From Rhizorhabdus phycosphaerae (GTDB lineage Bacteria; Pseudomonadota; Alphaproteobacteria; Sphingomonadales; Sphingomonadaceae), in assembly GCF_011044255.1 (NCBI RefSeq), contig NZ_CP049107.1, positions 2,009,501-2,073,500 on the forward strand: a stretch of 64,000 nt of DNA, in the 5' to 3' direction. Positions 1 through 9,301 of the stretch are shown one piece after another. Numbering within the stretch: position 1 is the stretch's first letter; the number at the start of each line of letters is the position of its first letter. The notes beneath the pieces are model-generated. The model was given only the letters and a program-made list of their open reading frames with translations, was not told the origin of the DNA and did not search any database. Both the position numbers and the translations under genes were made by a program.

Positions 1-1
1 C

Positions 2-985
2 ACCAAGGCGGTCGACCTGCTCCGGCTGGCGATGATGTGCAGCGGGCGGCGCGGCGTTTCGCTGAGCGAGGTCGAGGCCGAGTTCGCCTGCGTCCGCCGC
101 ACCGCGCAGCGGATGATGGCCGCCCTCGAAGAAGCCTTTCCCGCCGCCGAGCGCCATATCGGCGAGGATGGCCGTCATTATTGGCGCCTGCCCGCGCGGG
201 CGATCGCGCCCCTGCTCTCCCCCACGGCGGACGAGCTCGCGGCGATGAGCGCGGCGGTCGGCGAACTCGATCGCGCAGGGATGGCCGCCGAGGCGGGGCG
301 GCTGCGCGCGCTGGGCCAGAAGGTCCGCGCCCTGCTGCCCCCCGACAAGGGCAGCCGGCTCGCGGTGGACGAGGAGGCGCTACTCGAGGCGATGGGCTAT
401 GCCGCCCGCCCCGGCCCGCGTCCGACGCTCGATGCGGAGGTCGACGCCGCCATCTCGCATGCGCTGAAAGGCCCCTTCCACCTGCGCATCACCTATCAGA
501 GCCGCGCCGAGAGCGCGCCGAGCGTCCGGACGATAGCGCCCTATGGCCTGCTGCTGGGGGCACGGCGCTATCTGGTCGGCATGGACCTGGCGCGCGATGA
601 CGGGCGGCTGCGCCATTACCGGGTCGAGGATATCGGCGAGGCCGCCCCGCTCGACACGAGCTTCGATTACCCGGAAGACTTCCACCTCGCGGACTATGCT
701 GAGCGCGCCTTCGGCTCCTTCCACAATGACGCCGAATATGGCGAGACCGTCTGGAAGTTCGCGCCCCACGCCGCCGACCGGGCGCGGCGCTTCCTTTTCC
801 ATCCGCGCCAGACCAGCGAGGCGCTCCCCGACGGCTCCCTGATAGTCCGCTTCGCCGCATCGGGGCATCTGGAGATGGCCTGGCACCTTTACAGCTGGGG
901 AGATGCCGTCGAGGTGCTCGCGCCGCCGGCGCTGGCAGAGATGGTGCATCCGTTCCGACGGACGGATTTCAAAGCGCTGCCTTAG
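2..985 (+). CDS. WYL-domain transcriptional regulator (5' end outside window)
   Basis: DNA-binding regulator of the YafY/PafC-like family: N-terminal helix-turn-helix, middle WYL domain, C-terminal WCX segment. The frame is open to the window edge, and the residues before the first ATG (position 32) read TKAVDLLRLA, the usual start of the first helix in this family, so the gene is probably truncated here rather than starting at 32. The WYL part lies near residues 150-205 counted from position 32 (ITYQSRAES, then APYGLLLGARRYLVGMD), and the WCX end has LYSWGDAVEVLAPPAL. The ligand is unknown. The stop overlaps the stop of the convergent FAD protein by a few bases. Confidence 0.85.
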   Translation, partial: TKAVDLLRLAMMCSGRRGVSLSEVEAEFACVRRTAQRMMAALEEAFPAAERHIGEDGRHYWRLPARAIAPLLSPTADELAAMSAAVGELDRAGMAAEAGRLRALGQKVRALLPPDKGSRLAVDEEALLEAMGYAARPGPRPTLDAEVDAAISHALKGPFHLRITYQSRAESAPSVRTIAPYGLLLGARRYLVGMDLARDDGRLRHYRVEDIGEAAPLDTSFDYPEDFHLADYAERAFGSFHNDAEYGETVWKFAPHAADRARRFLFHPRQTSEALPDGSLIVRFAASGHLEMAWHLYSWGDAVEVLAPPALAEMVHPFRRTDFKALP

Positions 986-2742
986 GGTATTTCCATGGCA
1001 AGCTGTTCGCCGATAGCGGCGATCGGCAACAGGGCGCCGTCGGCCAGAGCAATGGCCGGCTTGTCCAGCATCTCCAGCAAATCCTCGGTCGAGATCGACC
1101 CGCCGGCTTCGGCTTGCTCCGCGAGGATGGACTCGGCGACGGCCCGCGCCATCTCCGCGCATTCGACCAGCCCCTGCACGAACGGCCGGTTGCGCAGCAG
1201 GAACGGCAGAGCGCACAGATGCACGCGCTTGAGGGCGACATCTCCGTCGCTGCCGCAAGTAAGATCCCCGGCGGGGTTGAGGCCGCTTTTCCAATCCTCC
1301 CCCTCGGCAAGCGCGCTGGCACAGAGTTGCAGGCGCAGCGTGGGAAAGGGGAAATGGTTGAGCGCCGCCGCCTGCGGACCACGCGCATCGATCAACGCGT
1401 CCACCCGACCGGTCCAGTTCGGCGAGCGCACCCGCCAGCCGAGATCGGAGCCGGGCGCGATATCATAGTCATCGCCCAGTGCGACCAGATCCGCGACGCC
1501 CGCCTCGTGCAGGGCGAGCATGCGTTTGATCGAAAGATGGGGAACGGCCGCGTAATTATCGGTGAATATGCGTTTGAGTCCGCGGTGCAGGCGGACCAGA
1601 TCCGCCGGCGACAGCGACGGTATCACCTGCGCGAAGACTTCATGCGCCCTGAGAATGGCTATACGCCACGATGGCGTCCGGTGATCGGAATGCCATGCCC
1701 TGACATCCGCCAGATTGGCACGCGCATGCGCCCACGCACCGCGCGCCCGACGGGCTGCGAAATAGCGCTCGGCGAAATCATCCGCTGTGGCATCCGCAAG
1801 GCCGATGGCTTTCGCCCATTTCGGATCGGAGGCCTCCAGAGCGCGCGCGAACAGCGCGAACAACCGATCCAAGTCGCCATCCTCGCCGCGCACGCTTGCG
1901 GCGGCTGCTTCGGGGGTGAGATGCTCGAGTTCGGGCAAGGGGTGCGGAAACCAGAAATCGGCTTCGGGCAACAGCCCATTCCGGCTGAGCAGCGTCGCAC
2001 GCCATGGCGTTTCCGGCACATAGACCAGCCGCCCTTTGCGCTCCTCGAACGAGCCGCGCTTCATCGCAATGGCAATAACGGCATCGATACCCGAAAGCGA
2101 CGAGCCCAGCACGCCGATATGCGGCGACGCCTTGTCCTGTGCCGCGCCGGACGCTGCCTTTCCGGTACGCTCCACGGCGCCGCTGTCTTCCGGCGTGATC
2201 GGACCATAGCCCGATGCCACGATCACCCGATCGAACTCATCCTGAAAGACCGACCCATCGCTGCCTCGCCAGTCGATCCGGCAGCCGTGAGGCAAGGCCA
2301 CGACATCGAACACGTCTGCACCGACATGGGCCGAAACGGGAACCGAGCTGCGTTCCGCGGCAAGCGCAAACTGGTCGGCAAGCCAGGCCCCGAGCACGAC
2401 GCGCGGAAAGAAAGCGCGCTCATTGCCGGCATCGTCGGCGATGCCCCAGGCCTGGAGTCTGCTTCGAGGCTGGCGCACGGCCCAGACGTTGAGCGGGTCC
2501 ACCACCGGCGGGATTTCGATCCCCCCGATGTTGGACAGCGCATGCGGGTCGTTCAGCTGCGCGGAATATGCGAGACCCGGGCCACAGACGTCGCTGCTCT
2601 CGAAAACAACGATCTCCCGTGCGACTCCCGCACGCGTCAGCGCCTCGAGCGTATAGGTGCCGGTCGCCCCCGCCCCGATGATGGCGATGCGTTCGCCCGG
2701 CGCATGGGGTGGACACGTGATGATGGGGTGGATCCTCGTCAT
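982..2742 (-). CDS. YdhS-like FAD/NAD(P)-binding protein
   Basis: Flavoprotein of 586 residues with an N-terminal dinucleotide-binding motif (IAIIGAGATGTYTLEALTRAG, about residues 19-38) followed by CGPGLAYSAQLNDPHALSNIGG, the pattern of the FAD_NAD(P)-binding family that includes E. coli YdhS. A second nucleotide-binding stretch (HIGVLGSSLSGIDAVIAIA) sits near residue 205, as in two-dinucleotide-binding-domain flavoproteins. No partner gene indicates the substrate, and the reaction is unknown for the family. It stands alone, convergent with the WYL regulator. The ATG at 2742 gives the expected N-terminus directly before the Rossmann motif. Confidence 0.8.
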   Translation of the reverse strand: MTRIHPIITCPPHAPGERIAIIGAGATGTYTLEALTRAGVAREIVVFESSDVCGPGLAYSAQLNDPHALSNIGGIEIPPVVDPLNVWAVRQPRSRLQAWGIADDAGNERAFFPRVVLGAWLADQFALAAERSSVPVSAHVGADVFDVVALPHGCRIDWRGSDGSVFQDEFDRVIVASGYGPITPEDSGAVERTGKAASGAAQDKASPHIGVLGSSLSGIDAVIAIAMKRGSFEERKGRLVYVPETPWRATLLSRNGLLPEADFWFPHPLPELEHLTPEAAAASVRGEDGDLDRLFALFARALEASDPKWAKAIGLADATADDFAERYFAARRARGAWAHARANLADVRAWHSDHRTPSWRIAILRAHEVFAQVIPSLSPADLVRLHRGLKRIFTDNYAAVPHLSIKRMLALHEAGVADLVALGDDYDIAPGSDLGWRVRSPNWTGRVDALIDARGPQAAALNHFPFPTLRLQLCASALAEGEDWKSGLNPAGDLTCGSDGDVALKRVHLCALPFLLRNRPFVQGLVECAEMARAVAESILAEQAEAGGSISTEDLLEMLDKPAIALADGALLPIAAIGEQLAMEIP

Positions 2743-2926
2743 CGAAAGCTGCTTTCGACGTAGATTATGTAACGCGAGGGAAACGAGGGAGTTCCGAAGG
2801 CAGGACCAAACGGATGGCCTTCGATAGCCCCCTCCGGATACCTATTAAACACTCAGAAGGGGCGACCGTTTCTGTCACCTCCATGTCCTACATCGGTCTT
2901 CGTCGAACTTGAGAAGGACGAAGGAC

Positions 2927-3241
2927 ATGAGCATCGGCTTCGAACATCAGCCTATCGGTCGCTATATAGTCGACATCGACGGCTGCCTGCGCGCGACGGA
3001 TCAGCGGCATGTGGACGTGCACGCGCTGCGGGCGCTGCATGGGCGCATGGACGAGGATGCGCTGCTGGTGCGCGAACTGCACGGGGAGACGATCCCGCTG
3101 GCGGCGGACGAGCGCATCGAGCTGAGCGAGCATAGCGTCGCCTTCTTCCGCAGCTGCACCGGCCCGCGCCTGTTTCGCTACTGCATCCCCAGGGTGACGA
3201 TGCGCAGCGGCTGGGACGGCGGGCGGTCGATCGCCGCCTGA
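2927..3241 (+). CDS. Small hypothetical protein, possible ubiquitin-like beta-grasp fold
   Basis: Protein of 104 residues. The ATG at 2927 follows GAAGGACGAAGGAC, a better ribosome site than the in-frame TTG at 2909. The middle reads as short beta strands (YIVDID near the start, then LLVRELHGETIPLAADERIELSEHSVAFF divided here as LLVREL, IPLAADERIEL, SVAFF), resembling the bacterial multiubiquitin (beta-grasp) domain pattern of an acidic loop followed by 'I-x-L' and an aromatic C-terminal strand. This resemblance is weak and by eye. No E1, E2 or JAB-type partner is next to it, so no conjugation role can be claimed. Confidence 0.6.
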   Translation: MSIGFEHQPIGRYIVDIDGCLRATDQRHVDVHALRALHGRMDEDALLVRELHGETIPLAADERIELSEHSVAFFRSCTGPRLFRYCIPRVTMRSGWDGGRSIAA

Positions 3242-3245
3242 CCGG

Positions 3246-3662
3246 TCAGGCGAGCAGGTCGAGCGTCGCGTCGGCCATTTTGCCCGCGGTCCGAAGCGCG
3301 GCGGCGCTGGCGGTGTAGAGCTGGACCCCGACCATGCGGTCGATGGTCTCGTCGGCCAGATCGACGACGGGCGCAGCGACCATCCCATCGGCATCGGCGA
3401 ACGGGTTTTCCGGGTCGTACTCGGCGCGATAGCCGGGTTCTTCCTCGAAGCGCACCGCCACGCCGCCGCCCGGCTGGGTGCGGCCGACCGCGCGGATCGG
3501 CTGATAGACGGCGGGCACCGCTGCCGCGGTGGCGGCGGCGGTCGCCGGGGTGTTGCTGGGCAGCGTGCCAAGGGTGCGCGCATTGGCCACGTTCGACGCG
3601 GCGGCGGTGACGATCGCCTGGCCGAACTGCATGCCCGATCGCGCGATGTTGAAACTATCCAT
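3246..3662 (-). CDS. FlgC-like flagellar basal-body rod protein (orphan)
   Basis: 138 residues, close to the usual FlgC length of about 135. The N-terminus (FNIARSGMQFGQAIVTAAASNVANA) has the rod/hook-family helix with the 'SN(I/V)AN' signature; the C-terminus (DRMVGVQLYTASAAALRTAGKMADATLDLL) matches the closing helix 'sR-Y-xN...tak-m...lL'. Between them PENPFADADGMVAAPVVDL corresponds to the FlgC segment 'p..P.aD.dGyV..PnV'. The ATG at 3662 is preceded by GGAG seven bases upstream; an upstream ATG at 3689 has no such site. No other flagellar gene is in the window, so it may be a relic or a repurposed rod-like protein. The GMxxGQ segment is more divergent than in typical FlgC. Confidence 0.7.
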   Translation of the reverse strand: MDSFNIARSGMQFGQAIVTAAASNVANARTLGTLPSNTPATAAATAAAVPAVYQPIRAVGRTQPGGGVAVRFEEEPGYRAEYDPENPFADADGMVAAPVVDLADETIDRMVGVQLYTASAAALRTAGKMADATLDLLA

Positions 3663-3857
3663 GACAATGCTCCGGTTCGCAGCCCTCATCGACCCGCGCC
3701 GGCCAACAAAGGCTTCATCGACCCGGTTAAGGACGCGCTAAGTGCCTTTCGCGGGCAAATGATGCGCGGGCGGAACCAATTGGCCGGCAGCCCATTACCC
3801 TAGTCGCGAAAATGCAATATCCGCTGCCGCAGGGCAGGATGTCATGGGACCAGGGGC

Positions 3858-4379
3858 ATGAACAGGATTCTGACGGGCGCTACCCTTATTGCGCTGCTCG
3901 CGCTGCCGGCGATGGCCGGGGCGCGGCAGGAGCAGAACGAGGCCGAGAAACAGCCGAACCGCGTCGAGGAAGTCGGGCGGGGCGCAGGCAGGATCGCGTC
4001 GCAGCCCGCGCGCGACGTCGGCGTGGCCAAGACCAATATTCCGCCCGCGCTGCAGACCGCCGCCGAGGCGCCCTACAGCCTCACCGGTATCAAGACCTGC
4101 CGCGACATTTCCAAAGCCTTCGCGCAGTTGACCGACGTAATCGGACCCGACTTCAAGGCCGGCGACAAACCCAAGGAAAACCGCGCCGGCAAGCTGGCCG
4201 AAGCCGGCGGCAAGACGATCGTCAACTCGATCATCCCATTCCGGGGCCTCGTCCGCGAAGTGACCGGCGCCGCCCCGGCGCAGCGTCGGCTTGACCGCGC
4301 GATCGACGCCGGCATAGCACGGCGCGGCTTCCTGCGCGGCGTTCACCAGACCCGCAAGTGCAAGACGGCGCTAAAATAA
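3858..4379 (+). CDS. Secreted/periplasmic hypothetical protein
   Basis: 173 residues with a clear Sec signal peptide (MNRILTGATLIALLALPAMA then GAR), so the mature protein is probably periplasmic. The mature part is charged and alanine-rich, with one recognisable pair of cysteines (CRDIS near residue 82 and CKTALK near the C-terminus) that could form a disulfide. The C-terminal region (PFRGLVREVTGAAPAQRRLDRAIDAGIARRGFLRG) looks helical. I do not recognise the family. The ATG follows GGGACCAGGGGC. It is followed by another small unknown gene on the same strand. Confidence 0.75.
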   Translation: MNRILTGATLIALLALPAMAGARQEQNEAEKQPNRVEEVGRGAGRIASQPARDVGVAKTNIPPALQTAAEAPYSLTGIKTCRDISKAFAQLTDVIGPDFKAGDKPKENRAGKLAEAGGKTIVNSIIPFRGLVREVTGAAPAQRRLDRAIDAGIARRGFLRGVHQTRKCKTALK

Positions 4380-4454
4380 GCGGCTTGCGCAAAGCCCTTT
4401 GACGGCGGGCAAACCCGCTCTATCCTCCCATTCCCATAACGATGGAGAGGATAC

Positions 4455-4640
4455 ATGCTCGTGATGTTCGTCGGCGCCGACCGCGTCGAAACCGCCGTCA
4501 ACGCCTCGCAGGTCACCTTCATCTCGCAAGTCACCGAGGGCACGCGCATCCGCTTCGGCGAAGGGCGCAGCGTGACCGTCACCGAGCCGCTGGGCGAGGT
4601 GGTGGACAAGCTCAACTGGGGCATGCGCCCGCACGAATGA
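4455..4640 (+). CDS. Small conserved-looking hypothetical protein (61 aa)
   Basis: 61-residue soluble protein beginning MLVMFVGADRVETAVNASQV, with alternating hydrophobic residues suggesting four or five beta strands. The ATG at 4455 is preceded by GGAGAGGATAC, a strong ribosome-binding site. Codon use matches its neighbours. No motif was recognised and no function is proposed. Confidence 0.65.
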   Translation: MLVMFVGADRVETAVNASQVTFISQVTEGTRIRFGEGRSVTVTEPLGEVVDKLNWGMRPHE

Positions 4641-4664
4641 TACCGGGCTGACCGGCCGCAAGGC

Positions 4665-5507
4665 TCAGCCGAGGCTTTCGTCGAGCAGGCGCGCAAGGCG
4701 CAGGCCGCCGCGCGCGACCTGATGCCGCAGCACCGGGATCAGGGTGACGATCCTGTCATTGTCGAGCACCGGTCGGGTCACCGGGATCGGCGCGCAGGCG
4801 TCGCCGAGCAGCGCCGCATAGGCGTCATGCGCGACCCGCCAGCTCTCGCGGCTCCAGTCCTCGACCGTCCCAGCCGCTTCGGCCGGCCGATCTGCAACGG
4901 GCACCGTCGAAAGGATGCCTATCGGCCCGCCCGGTGGGGTCGAAATCGCGCGGTCGGCGAGCAACCCGTCCCAGATGCTGTGCAAATTGCTGTTCGGGCG
5001 AAAGCCGTAATCGGCCTTCATATCATTGCCCCCGCGATCATGCCGGTCGCCCGCATGGAGCGGCTGGTGCAGGTCGCCCATGAAATGGACCAGGAAGACC
5101 AGTGCCTCGACGCGCACGCGGGTAGGCTGGCTGCGGTCGGCGAGCAGGCGGACGTCGCGCTCGATCTGCCGCGCGACACAATTGCCGTCGGGGCAGTTCG
5201 CCTTGAGGTCGAACGGCCGGCAGACGTCGATATTCTGATAGTGCCAATTATAGGCGTAGCTGTAGCGGTCCTTCAGATTTTTGACGCAGTCGGCCCAGAC
5301 CGAAGCCTGCTCGATCGTGCGCGCCGGGCAGGTCGGGGTCTCGAGCAGGTCGCTGCGCGCCAGCAGCCGCTCGATCCGCGCGCGCGTCTGCGGCTTGACC
5401 GAAGCCATGGCGATGGTCGCGACGGTCTCATGCCCATATTCCCACCAGGCATGGGCCGGGGTCGCGGCGCCGAGCAGCGCCGCCAGCATCAGCAGGACGC
5501 GGTTCAT
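4665..5507 (-). CDS. S1/P1-type zinc nuclease, secreted
   Basis: 280 residues. A signal peptide ends at AHA (residue 20), leaving Trp21 as the mature N-terminus, which in this family is itself a zinc ligand. Further family ligands are visible: YGHETV, SVWADCV, YNWHYQN, and the paired motif VHFMGDLHQPLHAGD followed by GGND and NLHSIWD. The enzyme hydrolyses single-stranded nucleic acids or 3'-nucleotides outside the cytoplasm. Its ATG overlaps the stop of the upstream asparaginase gene (ATGA), so the two are likely co-translated. Confidence 0.92.
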   Translation of the reverse strand: MNRVLLMLAALLGAATPAHAWWEYGHETVATIAMASVKPQTRARIERLLARSDLLETPTCPARTIEQASVWADCVKNLKDRYSYAYNWHYQNIDVCRPFDLKANCPDGNCVARQIERDVRLLADRSQPTRVRVEALVFLVHFMGDLHQPLHAGDRHDRGGNDMKADYGFRPNSNLHSIWDGLLADRAISTPPGGPIGILSTVPVADRPAEAAGTVEDWSRESWRVAHDAYAALLGDACAPIPVTRPVLDNDRIVTLIPVLRHQVARGGLRLARLLDESLG

Positions 5508-6463
5508 TGGCCGATGCCATAAAGCTCGACGCGGTGCGGCTCATCGGCGCGCGCCATGCCGCGATACATGCCCTGGCTGTTGAAGCACCAGCCGCCGCGC
5601 CCCTGCGCGTCGACGCTGATCAATCCGCCGACGCCACCGAAGGCACCGATCTCGCCGATCACCGCGCCCGCCGCCTCGTCGAGACCTGACCCGCCGAGGC
5701 GAACCCGCGCCGACAGTTCGTGCGCCGCGCCGACCCGGATAAAATGCTCGCCCGATCCGGTGCAGGAGGTGGCCGCGCCCGCATCCTCGGCCCAGGTACC
5801 CGCGCCGATCACCGGCGAATCGCCGATGCGGTTCCAGCGCTTGCCGGTCAGCCCACCGGTCGAGGTCGCCGCCGCGACATGGCCCTGCGCGTCGCGTGCG
5901 ACCGCGCCGACAGTGCCATATTTCAGGTCGGCGTCGAAGGTGCCGCCCCTGCGAAGCTCTTCATATTGGCGCCAGCGCTCGTCGGTGTGGAACCAGGCGG
6001 GGGCGACCTGTTCGATGCCATGTTCGGCACCGAAGCGGTCGGCACCACCGGCGGTGAGCATGACGTGCGGGCTCTGCTCCATGACCGCGCGGGCGAGAGT
6101 CACCGGGTTGCGCGCCTTGGTCACCGCGCTGACCGCGCCGGCATCGCGGGTGGCACCATCCATGATCGCGGCGTCGAGCTCGTTGATGCCGTCGGCGCTG
6201 AAGACGGCGCCCCGGCCCGCGTTGAAATAGGGATCGTCCTCCAGCACGCGCACCGCCGCCTCTACGGCGTCGACGGCGCTGCCGCCCGCGGCGAGGATCT
6301 TCGCGCCGGAATCGAGCGCGGCGGCGAGAACGACGCGGGCATGGTCCTCCTGCTCCTTGCTGAGGTTCAGCTGGCGGAGCTGGCCCGCGCCGCCATGGAT
6401 GACGAGCGTCCAGCCGTCGGCCGGGGCGCTCCAATAGGAAGAGATAGTGCGATCTTGAGACAC
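5504..6463 (-). CDS. Isoaspartyl peptidase / L-asparaginase (Ntn hydrolase)
   Basis: Plant-type asparaginase (Asparaginase_2) of about 319 residues that self-cleaves to alpha and beta chains. The nucleophile is the Thr of [22 protein letters not shown], where cleavage occurs at the G-T bond; [14 protein letters not shown] and the later TGSGEHFIR are the usual substrate-binding segments. The N-terminal [10 protein letters not shown] is the classic start. The frame extends upstream to 6535, but the GTG at 6463 places the N-terminus close to that of the family; the exact start is uncertain. It hydrolyses isoaspartyl dipeptides or asparagine. It is followed by the nuclease in an overlapping pair and is divergent from ispG. 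Confidence 0.9.
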   Translation of the reverse strand: MSQDRTISSYWSAPADGWTLVIHGGAGQLRQLNLSKEQEDHARVVLAAALDSGAKILAAGGSAVDAVEAAVRVLEDDPYFNAGRGAVFSADGINELDAAIMDGATRDAGAVSAVTKARNPVTLARAVMEQSPHVMLTAGGADRFGAEHGIEQVAPAWFHTDERWRQYEELRRGGTFDADLKYGTVGAVARDAQGHVAAATSTGGLTGKRWNRIGDSPVIGAGTWAEDAGAATSCTGSGEHFIRVGAAHELSARVRLGGSGLDEAAGAVIGEIGAFGGVGGLISVDAQGRGGWCFNSQGMYRGMARADEPHRVELYGIGQ

Positions 6464-6666
6464 GGGATCATCCGGACTATGGGGCTTCCGCGCGCGGCAG
6501 GGCCCGACATTGCAGGGGGAACGGCGCCTTCCCACGTGACGCAGGACACCGGCGGAACCGCGCTTGGCGCTCCTCCGGAAAAGCCGGGGCGAACCGGCAT
6601 GACGGCTGTTCTCATCAGGCGTTTGAGCCTATACGGGCGGCATCGATTTTCAAAGAGCGGAATCCC

Positions 6667-7791
6667 ATGTCCCTTCGTCCCTGGCGTAACATCGAGCGGC
6701 GCAAGTCGCGGCAGATCATGGTCGGCAAGGTTCCGGTCGGCGGCGACGCCCCCGTGACCGTGCAGACCATGACCAACACGCCGACCGAGGATGCGCGCGC
6801 CACGATCGACCAGATCCGCCGCTGCGAGGATGCGGGCGCCGACATCATCCGCGTCTCCTGCCCCGACGAGCCCTCGACCGCCGCACTGCGCGAGATCGTC
6901 CGCGCGGCGAAGGTGCCGATCGTCGCCGACATCCATTTCCATTATAAGCGCGCGCTCGAAGCCGCCGATGCCGGCGCCGCCTGCCTGCGCATCAACCCCG
7001 GAAATATCGGCTCGGCCGACCGCGTCGCCGAGGTCGTCCGCGCCGCCAAGGCCAATGGCTGCTCGATCCGCATCGGCGTGAACGCCGGCAGCCTCGAAAA
7101 GGACCTGCTGGAGAAATATGGTGAGCCCTGCCCCGAGGCGCTGGTCGAAAGCGCGCTCGACCATATCAAGCTGCTGCAGGACCACGATTTCCACGAATAT
7201 AAGGTGGCGGTGAAGGCGTCCGACGTCTTCCTGGCGGTGTCCGCCTATATGGGCCTGGCCGAGGCGGTCGACTGCCCGCTCCACCTGGGCATCACCGAAG
7301 CGGGCGGCCTGATCGGCGGCACCGTCAAATCGGCGATCGGCATCGGCAATCTGCTCTGGGCCGGGATCGGCGACACGATCCGCGTCTCGCTGTCGGCCGA
7401 GCCCGAGGAAGAGGTCCGCGTCGGCTTTGAGATTCTGAAAGCGCTGGGCATCCGCAACCGCGGCGTCCGCGTCGTGTCCTGCCCCAGCTGCGCGCGTCAG
7501 GGCTTCGACGTGATCCGCACCGTCCAGACATTGGAGGAGCGGCTCCAGCATATCCGCGTGCCGCTGTCGCTGTCGGTGCTGGGCTGCGTCGTCAATGGCC
7601 CCGGCGAGGCGCGCGAGACCGATATCGGCCTGACCGGGGGCGGCGCGGGCAAGCATATGGTCTATCTGTCGGGGGTCACCGACCATACGGTGCAGGATGC
7701 CGACATGGTCGAACATATCGTCCGTCTGGTCGAGGCCAAGGCCGCCGAGATCGAGGCTGCCGAAGCCGCGCAGGCCGAAGCGGCCGAGTGA
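6667..7791 (+). CDS. ispG: 4-hydroxy-3-methylbut-2-en-1-yl diphosphate synthase (flavodoxin)
   Basis: Iron-sulfur enzyme of the non-mevalonate isoprenoid pathway that reduces methylerythritol cyclodiphosphate to HMBPP. The [4Fe-4S] ligands are in [13 protein letters not shown] and the later [11 protein letters not shown], and the TIM-barrel start ([21 protein letters not shown]) is highly characteristic. The 374-residue length is usual for the proteobacterial enzyme. The C-terminus carries an alanine/glutamate-rich tail of about 20 residues. It stands alone on the plus strand with the DMT exporter 74 bases downstream. Confidence 0.97.
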   Translation: MSLRPWRNIERRKSRQIMVGKVPVGGDAPVTVQTMTNTPTEDARATIDQIRRCEDAGADIIRVSCPDEPSTAALREIVRAAKVPIVADIHFHYKRALEAADAGAACLRINPGNIGSADRVAEVVRAAKANGCSIRIGVNAGSLEKDLLEKYGEPCPEALVESALDHIKLLQDHDFHEYKVAVKASDVFLAVSAYMGLAEAVDCPLHLGITEAGGLIGGTVKSAIGIGNLLWAGIGDTIRVSLSAEPEEEVRVGFEILKALGIRNRGVRVVSCPSCARQGFDVIRTVQTLEERLQHIRVPLSLSVLGCVVNGPGEARETDIGLTGGGAGKHMVYLSGVTDHTVQDADMVEHIVRLVEAKAAEIEAAEAAQAEAAE

Positions 7792-7865
7792 CGCCGGCAA
7801 TGCACGGTTGACGATGGGGGACTGCACGGCCGACCGGCCAGTGCAGATTGGGGACGAAGGCGCAG

Positions 7866-8750
7866 ATGAAGCAATATCCGGTGGTGGTGGCCTTCGGCGT
7901 CGGCTGCCTCGGCATCGCCGTCTTCTCTGCCATGGATGCCGTGGTGAAGGCGCTGACGCTGATCCTCGGCACCTACAATACTTTGCTGTGGCGCAGCTTT
8001 GCAGGCATCGGGTTCAGCGGCCTTCCCTGGCTCTGGTCGCGTCCTGCCCGCCCCTCGCGCCACGCGATGCGCCTGCACATCGAGCGCGGCGTCGTGTCCG
8101 CCGTCATGGCGGTGCTGTTCTTCTGGGGCCTTGCCCGCACGCCGATGGCGCAGGCCGTCGCGCTGACCTTCATCGCCCCGCTGATCGCGCAGGGCCTCGC
8201 CGTGCTGCTGCTGAAGGAGAAGATGAAGCGCGGCGCGCTGCTCGGCTCGCTGCTCGGCTTTGGCGGGGTGCTGATCATCCTGTGGGGGCAGAGCAGCGCG
8301 AAGATGGGGCCGGAAGCCTTTCTCGGCGCGATCGCGGTGATGCTGTCGGCGGTCTGCTATGCCTATAACATCATCCTGATGCGGCGGCAGGCGCAGGTCG
8401 CCGATCCCTATGAGGTCGCCTTCTTCCAGAGCGTGATCGTGGCGCTCAGCCTGGCGGTCGCCATGCCCTGGCTGGCGGAGCTGCCGCCGGTAGAGCACTG
8501 GCCGATGCTGCTGCTCGCCGCGCTGCTGGCGACCCTGTCGCTGGGGCTGCTCGGCTGGGCCTATGCCCGCGCCGAGGCCAGCTATCTGGCGCCGGTCGAG
8601 TTTACCGCCTTCATCTGGGCGACTTTGTGGGGCTTCATCTTCTTCGACGAGAAGGTCGGCCTGCCGACATTGGCCGGCGCTGCCCTGATCGTCGCCGGCT
8701 GCATGATCGCCGCCCGCGCGCCCAATCTCGAAAGGGACGTCGTTCCATGA
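7866..8750 (+). CDS. DMT-family (EamA) transporter
   Basis: 294-residue integral membrane protein with about ten hydrophobic segments arranged as two EamA repeats, typical of drug/metabolite exporters. The first repeat begins GVGCLGIAVFSAMDAVVKAL and ends at GVLIILWGQ; the second begins GAIAVMLSAVCYAYNIILMRR and ends with AALIVAGCMIAA. The ATG at 7866 has GAAGG upstream; an in-frame TTG at 7848 is less likely. Substrate is unknown. Its stop overlaps the start of the acetyltransferase gene (ATGA), so they form an operon. Confidence 0.88.
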   Translation: MKQYPVVVAFGVGCLGIAVFSAMDAVVKALTLILGTYNTLLWRSFAGIGFSGLPWLWSRPARPSRHAMRLHIERGVVSAVMAVLFFWGLARTPMAQAVALTFIAPLIAQGLAVLLLKEKMKRGALLGSLLGFGGVLIILWGQSSAKMGPEAFLGAIAVMLSAVCYAYNIILMRRQAQVADPYEVAFFQSVIVALSLAVAMPWLAELPPVEHWPMLLLAALLATLSLGLLGWAYARAEASYLAPVEFTAFIWATLWGFIFFDEKVGLPTLAGAALIVAGCMIAARAPNLERDVVP

Positions 8751-9241
8751 CCACCGCCTCACCCGTCACCATCCGTCGTGCCCGGCCCGGCGACGAGCAT
8801 GACATCCTCCGCCTGATCCGCGACCTCGCCACCTATGAAAAGGAACCCGACGCGGTCGAGGCGACCCCGGAAGGTCTGGCCGACAAGCTGTTCGGCGAGA
8901 ACCCCCGTGTCTTCGCCCATGTCGCCGAACGCGACGGCGCAGTCGTCGGCATCGCCGTCTGGTTCTTCAACTTCTCGACCTGGACCGGCCGCCACGGCAT
9001 CTATCTCGAAGACCTCTATGTCGACCCGCAGGCCCGCGGCGGCGGCATCGCGCGCCTGCTGTTCGAGGCGCTGGGCGACGCTGCCCGAGAGAACGACTGC
9101 GCCCGGATCGACTGGTCGGTGCTCGACTGGAACGAACTGGCGAAAGGCCTCTACCGCAAGCTCGGCGCGCGCCACATGCAGGATTGGGAACCGTGGCGGG
9201 TCGACGGCGCGGCGCTGGCGGCGTTGGGGAAGCGGGGGTGA
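8747..9241 (+). CDS. GNAT-family N-acetyltransferase
   Basis: 164 residues of the GNAT fold, with the acetyl-CoA pyrophosphate loop at DPQARGGGIARLL and the preceding strand YLEDLYV. The arrangement FFNFSTWTGRHGIYLEDLYV and the later ARIDWSVLDWNELAKGLYRKLGA match the diamine (spermidine/spermine) acetyltransferase-like subgroup, so a polyamine or related amine substrate is plausible but unproven. Translation is coupled to the upstream transporter by an ATGA overlap. Confidence 0.9.
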   Translation: MTTASPVTIRRARPGDEHDILRLIRDLATYEKEPDAVEATPEGLADKLFGENPRVFAHVAERDGAVVGIAVWFFNFSTWTGRHGIYLEDLYVDPQARGGGIARLLFEALGDAARENDCARIDWSVLDWNELAKGLYRKLGARHMQDWEPWRVDGAALAALGKRG

Positions 9242-9301
9242 GCCGAGGCAGGGTAGTAAAGAGGAGTGTCACCGGAATCCCGGGGGTATCCATCGCAATT
9301 G

